From positions 1-64,000 of the forward strand of contig CAYRFQ010000027.1 in the NCBI GenBank assembly GCA_964423615.1: a DNA stretch of 64,000 nt. The letters are read 5' to 3'. This document shows, piece after piece, positions 62,193 through 64,000 of this stretch. Position numbers and translations under genes: made by a program. A model generated the notes under the pieces. That model worked only from the letters and a program-made list of their open reading frames with translations. It made no database searches and was not told the origin of the DNA. This DNA is from CAYRFQ01 sp964423615. Lineage in GTDB: Bacteria; Planctomycetota; Planctomycetia; Gemmatales; Gemmataceae. The stretch's first letter is position 1. Each line of letters begins with the position of its first letter.

Positions 62193-64000
62193 TTAGTGAT
62201 TGAACACAAATTCGTGAGAATTCAAGACCGCCCAAAACAGATCTCTCATGAACTCATCGCGATTTTCTGCTTTGGCCCGGAGTCTCATAATCAACGACCG
62301 CTCGCGTTCCACGGGTAAACGCGCCACGCTGGTCAAATAGAGTTCGTCGATCAGTTCCTTGTCGGAGTTCTTGGCTTTGAGCCATTTCGCGAGGCGACCG
62401 GCGTTTGAACGCAGTTTCTCGTTGAAGGGATCGCTACCCCGAAGGAACAACACCTGGGGCAAAGTAATTTCGTTATTCCGCTCGCAAGCACACGCCGTGA
62501 TCCGCTCGGACTTGCCGAAAACGGTCGAGGCATACGTCCTCGCGGTGGGATCGGGAATTTGGATGGCCCGCATTCCCCTCGGATAACCAGGAAACTGTTC
62601 CGGCACTCCGGTGACCGAAGAGAGAGCATCCAACAAGACTTCGGCCGTCATGCGTCGGGCGTAGTAGTGCGAGTAGAAGCGTTGGTCGCGTTTATTGTTT
62701 TCGGTCGTCTGCGAATCGAGTTGGTAGGCCCTGGAGTTGACGATCAACCGGATCATGTGTCGAATGTCGTATTTCCTGGCGACGAATTCTTTGACGAGCG
62801 AGTCCCACAACATTGGGTTGCTCGGAGGATTACTGGCCCGCAGGTCGTCGATGGGCTCGACGAGTCCGACCTTGAAGAAATGCGCCCAGAGGCGGTTGAC
62901 CATCGCGCCGGCGAAGTATTCGTTCTTCGGGGACGTGATCCACTTGGCCAGGGCTATACGTGGATCGTCTCCCGGTTTGAGGTCCATCGACGAGCGGTCG
63001 AGCGGTCGAGCAGCCAGAAACATTCGCGTGCGCGGCTGCACGACGCCGATGGGTCGCTTGTTGTCGCGCTCGTTCCACGCCGAGACCATCAACTCGGTTG
63101 GTCCTTTGTCCGACCTTTGACGCTTGAACTTGATCCGCGAAAAGAATCCAGCAAATCGGTAGTAGTCGTCCTGAGTATGCTTCTCAAGCGGGTGGTTGTG
63201 GCACTTGGCGCATCCGATTCGCGTGCCCAGAAACGTCTGGGCTACGGCCGAAACAACATCGGATTCGTGCGCGTTTCGGTGTTCACCGACTGTGACGATG
63301 TAGTATCCGACAGCGGGATGGTCTTTCGTTGTGCCCTTTACCGTCAACACTTCGCGGGCCAGTTCGTTCCACGGTCGGTTCTTCGCAACCTGTGTCCGCA
63401 ACCATTGGTGGAAGGACCGCACATCCTTCGCTCCGCGAACGTCGTGATCGCTTTCTTTGCGGTTCTGCAACAGGTCGCCGAGTTGCAACGTCCAGAAATC
63501 GACAAACTCCGGACGTTCGAACAAACCATTGACGAGCCTGGTCCGTTTGTCCTTCCGTTGGTCGTTTAAGAACGCCCGCACTTCTTGTGATGTGGGCAGG
63601 GTCCCGATCATATCGAGATGGACGCGGCGGATGAAATATTCGTCCGAGCAAAGTTTCGACGGTTCGATTTGCAACGCGGCAAGTTTCGCAAAGATATGGT
63701 CGTCGATGAAGTTGTTGTGTGTCGTGTAGAGTTCGGAACGTAGTGAAGTGGGGTGAGGTGCCGTAACTATCGCGACAGCAACGCGTCCCTGGAAGTGGGC
63801 TCGAACGGCGGTTTCACCGGGCCGAACGACCTTCACCTTTCCCAATTCGTCGACCGTCGCCACACTCGAATCGTTCGAGGCGAACTTCGTCAACCACGTC
63901 ACGTCACGCCACTGGTTGTTGTACTTCGCCTTTACTTGAAGCTGGATTTGCTCGCCTGCCTTTGTGGTTTGTTGATTGGGCGACACCGTCAATTCTTGGA
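62193..64000 (-). CDS. DUF1549/DUF1553 cytochrome-type protein (partial, 5' end cut)
   Basis: The frame is open to the window edge; at least 600 residues of the C-terminal part are present and the true start lies beyond 64000. It begins with a bacterial Ig-like group 2 domain (KAKYNNQWRDVTWLTKFASN, KVVRPGETAVRAHFQGRV). DUF1549 follows (IDDHIFAKLAALQIEPSKLC, YFIRRVHLDMIGTLPTSQEV) with a c-type heme motif CAKCH. DUF1553 comes next (LAKWITSPKNEYFAGAMVNR, LWAHFFKVGLVEPIDDLRAS). The paired DUF1501 gene lies downstream. An upstream cytochrome (PSCyt1) domain is usual and may lie outside the window. Confidence 0.93.
   Translation of the reverse strand, partial: QELTVSPNQQTTKAGEQIQLQVKAKYNNQWRDVTWLTKFASNDSSVATVDELGKVKVVRPGETAVRAHFQGRVAVAIVTAPHPTSLRSELYTTHNNFIDDHIFAKLAALQIEPSKLCSDEYFIRRVHLDMIGTLPTSQEVRAFLNDQRKDKRTRLVNGLFERPEFVDFWTLQLGDLLQNRKESDHDVRGAKDVRSFHQWLRTQVAKNRPWNELAREVLTVKGTTKDHPAVGYYIVTVGEHRNAHESDVVSAVAQTFLGTRIGCAKCHNHPLEKHTQDDYYRFAGFFSRIKFKRQRSDKGPTELMVSAWNERDNKRPIGVVQPRTRMFLAARPLDRSSMDLKPGDDPRIALAKWITSPKNEYFAGAMVNRLWAHFFKVGLVEPIDDLRASNPPSNPMLWDSLVKEFVARKYDIRHMIRLIVNSRAYQLDSQTTENNKRDQRFYSHYYARRMTAEVLLDALSSVTGVPEQFPGYPRGMRAIQIPDPTARTYASTVFGKSERITACACERNNEITLPQVLFLRGSDPFNEKLRSNAGRLAKWLKAKNSDKELIDELYLTSVARLPVERERSLIMRLRAKAENRDEFMRDLFWAVLNSHEFVFNH

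Overview
The window looks like a chromosomal segment of a Planctomycetota bacterium. The evidence is a paired DUF1501/DUF1549-DUF1553 cytochrome-type locus, a secreted sulfatase, a secreted PPC-domain protein, Hanks-type Ser/Thr kinases with planctomycete-style extensions, ECF sigma factors beside kinase or anti-sigma genes, and many long, often divergent intergenic regions. The genus cannot be fixed from the sequence. No rRNA, tRNA or CRISPR array was found.

Layout. 1-5.4 kb: an RND efflux operon (membrane-fusion lipoprotein, then HAE1-type pump) flanked and interrupted by a MITE-like repeat family. 5.7-9.7 kb: an aminotransferase, a methyltransferase and an ECF sigma/zinc anti-sigma pair. 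10-11.3 kb: three small lysine-rich lipoproteins. 11.4-14.6 kb: transaldolase and a sulfatase. 14.6-24.4 kb: a radical-SAM activase-like enzyme, a 414-aa protein, a 189-aa coiled-coil protein, a soluble FtsH-like AAA/M41 protease, an 89-aa protein and a 1128-aa protein, all on the plus strand. I read these as one multi-component system; it is the least conventional part of the window. 24.7-27.7 kb: a three-gene Fe-siderophore/cobalamin-type ABC importer. 27.8-35.6 kb: Ser/Thr kinase, PilZ protein, secreted Pro/Gln-rich protein, Mut7-C RNase-like protein, Na+/solute symporter and S9 peptidase. 35.7-44.7 kb: a Lon-family protease, Hsp20 and a three-gene pyruvate/2-oxoacid:ferredoxin oxidoreductase on the minus strand, divergent from an ADP-forming acyl-CoA synthetase. 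Together these suggest oxygen-limited energy conservation linked to protein quality control. 44.7-50.7 kb: a 1629-aa pseudokinase-kinase-TM-PEGA-caspase-like-TPR protein divergent from an ECF sigma factor. 51-58.9 kb: type VI secretion genes tssA, tssC, hcp, tssE, tssF and tssG, with no tssB. 59-64 kb: a ribbon-helix-helix/zinc protein, a PPC protein, DUF1501, and a DUF1549/DUF1553 gene cut by the window end.

Dispersed hairpin repeats are a second theme. One family has TA-flanked terminal inverted repeats (ends TAGAGC...GCTCTA). It supplies stop codons to three genes and exactly fills the gap between two ABC transporter genes. Family names rest on recognised motifs only; no database search was possible.
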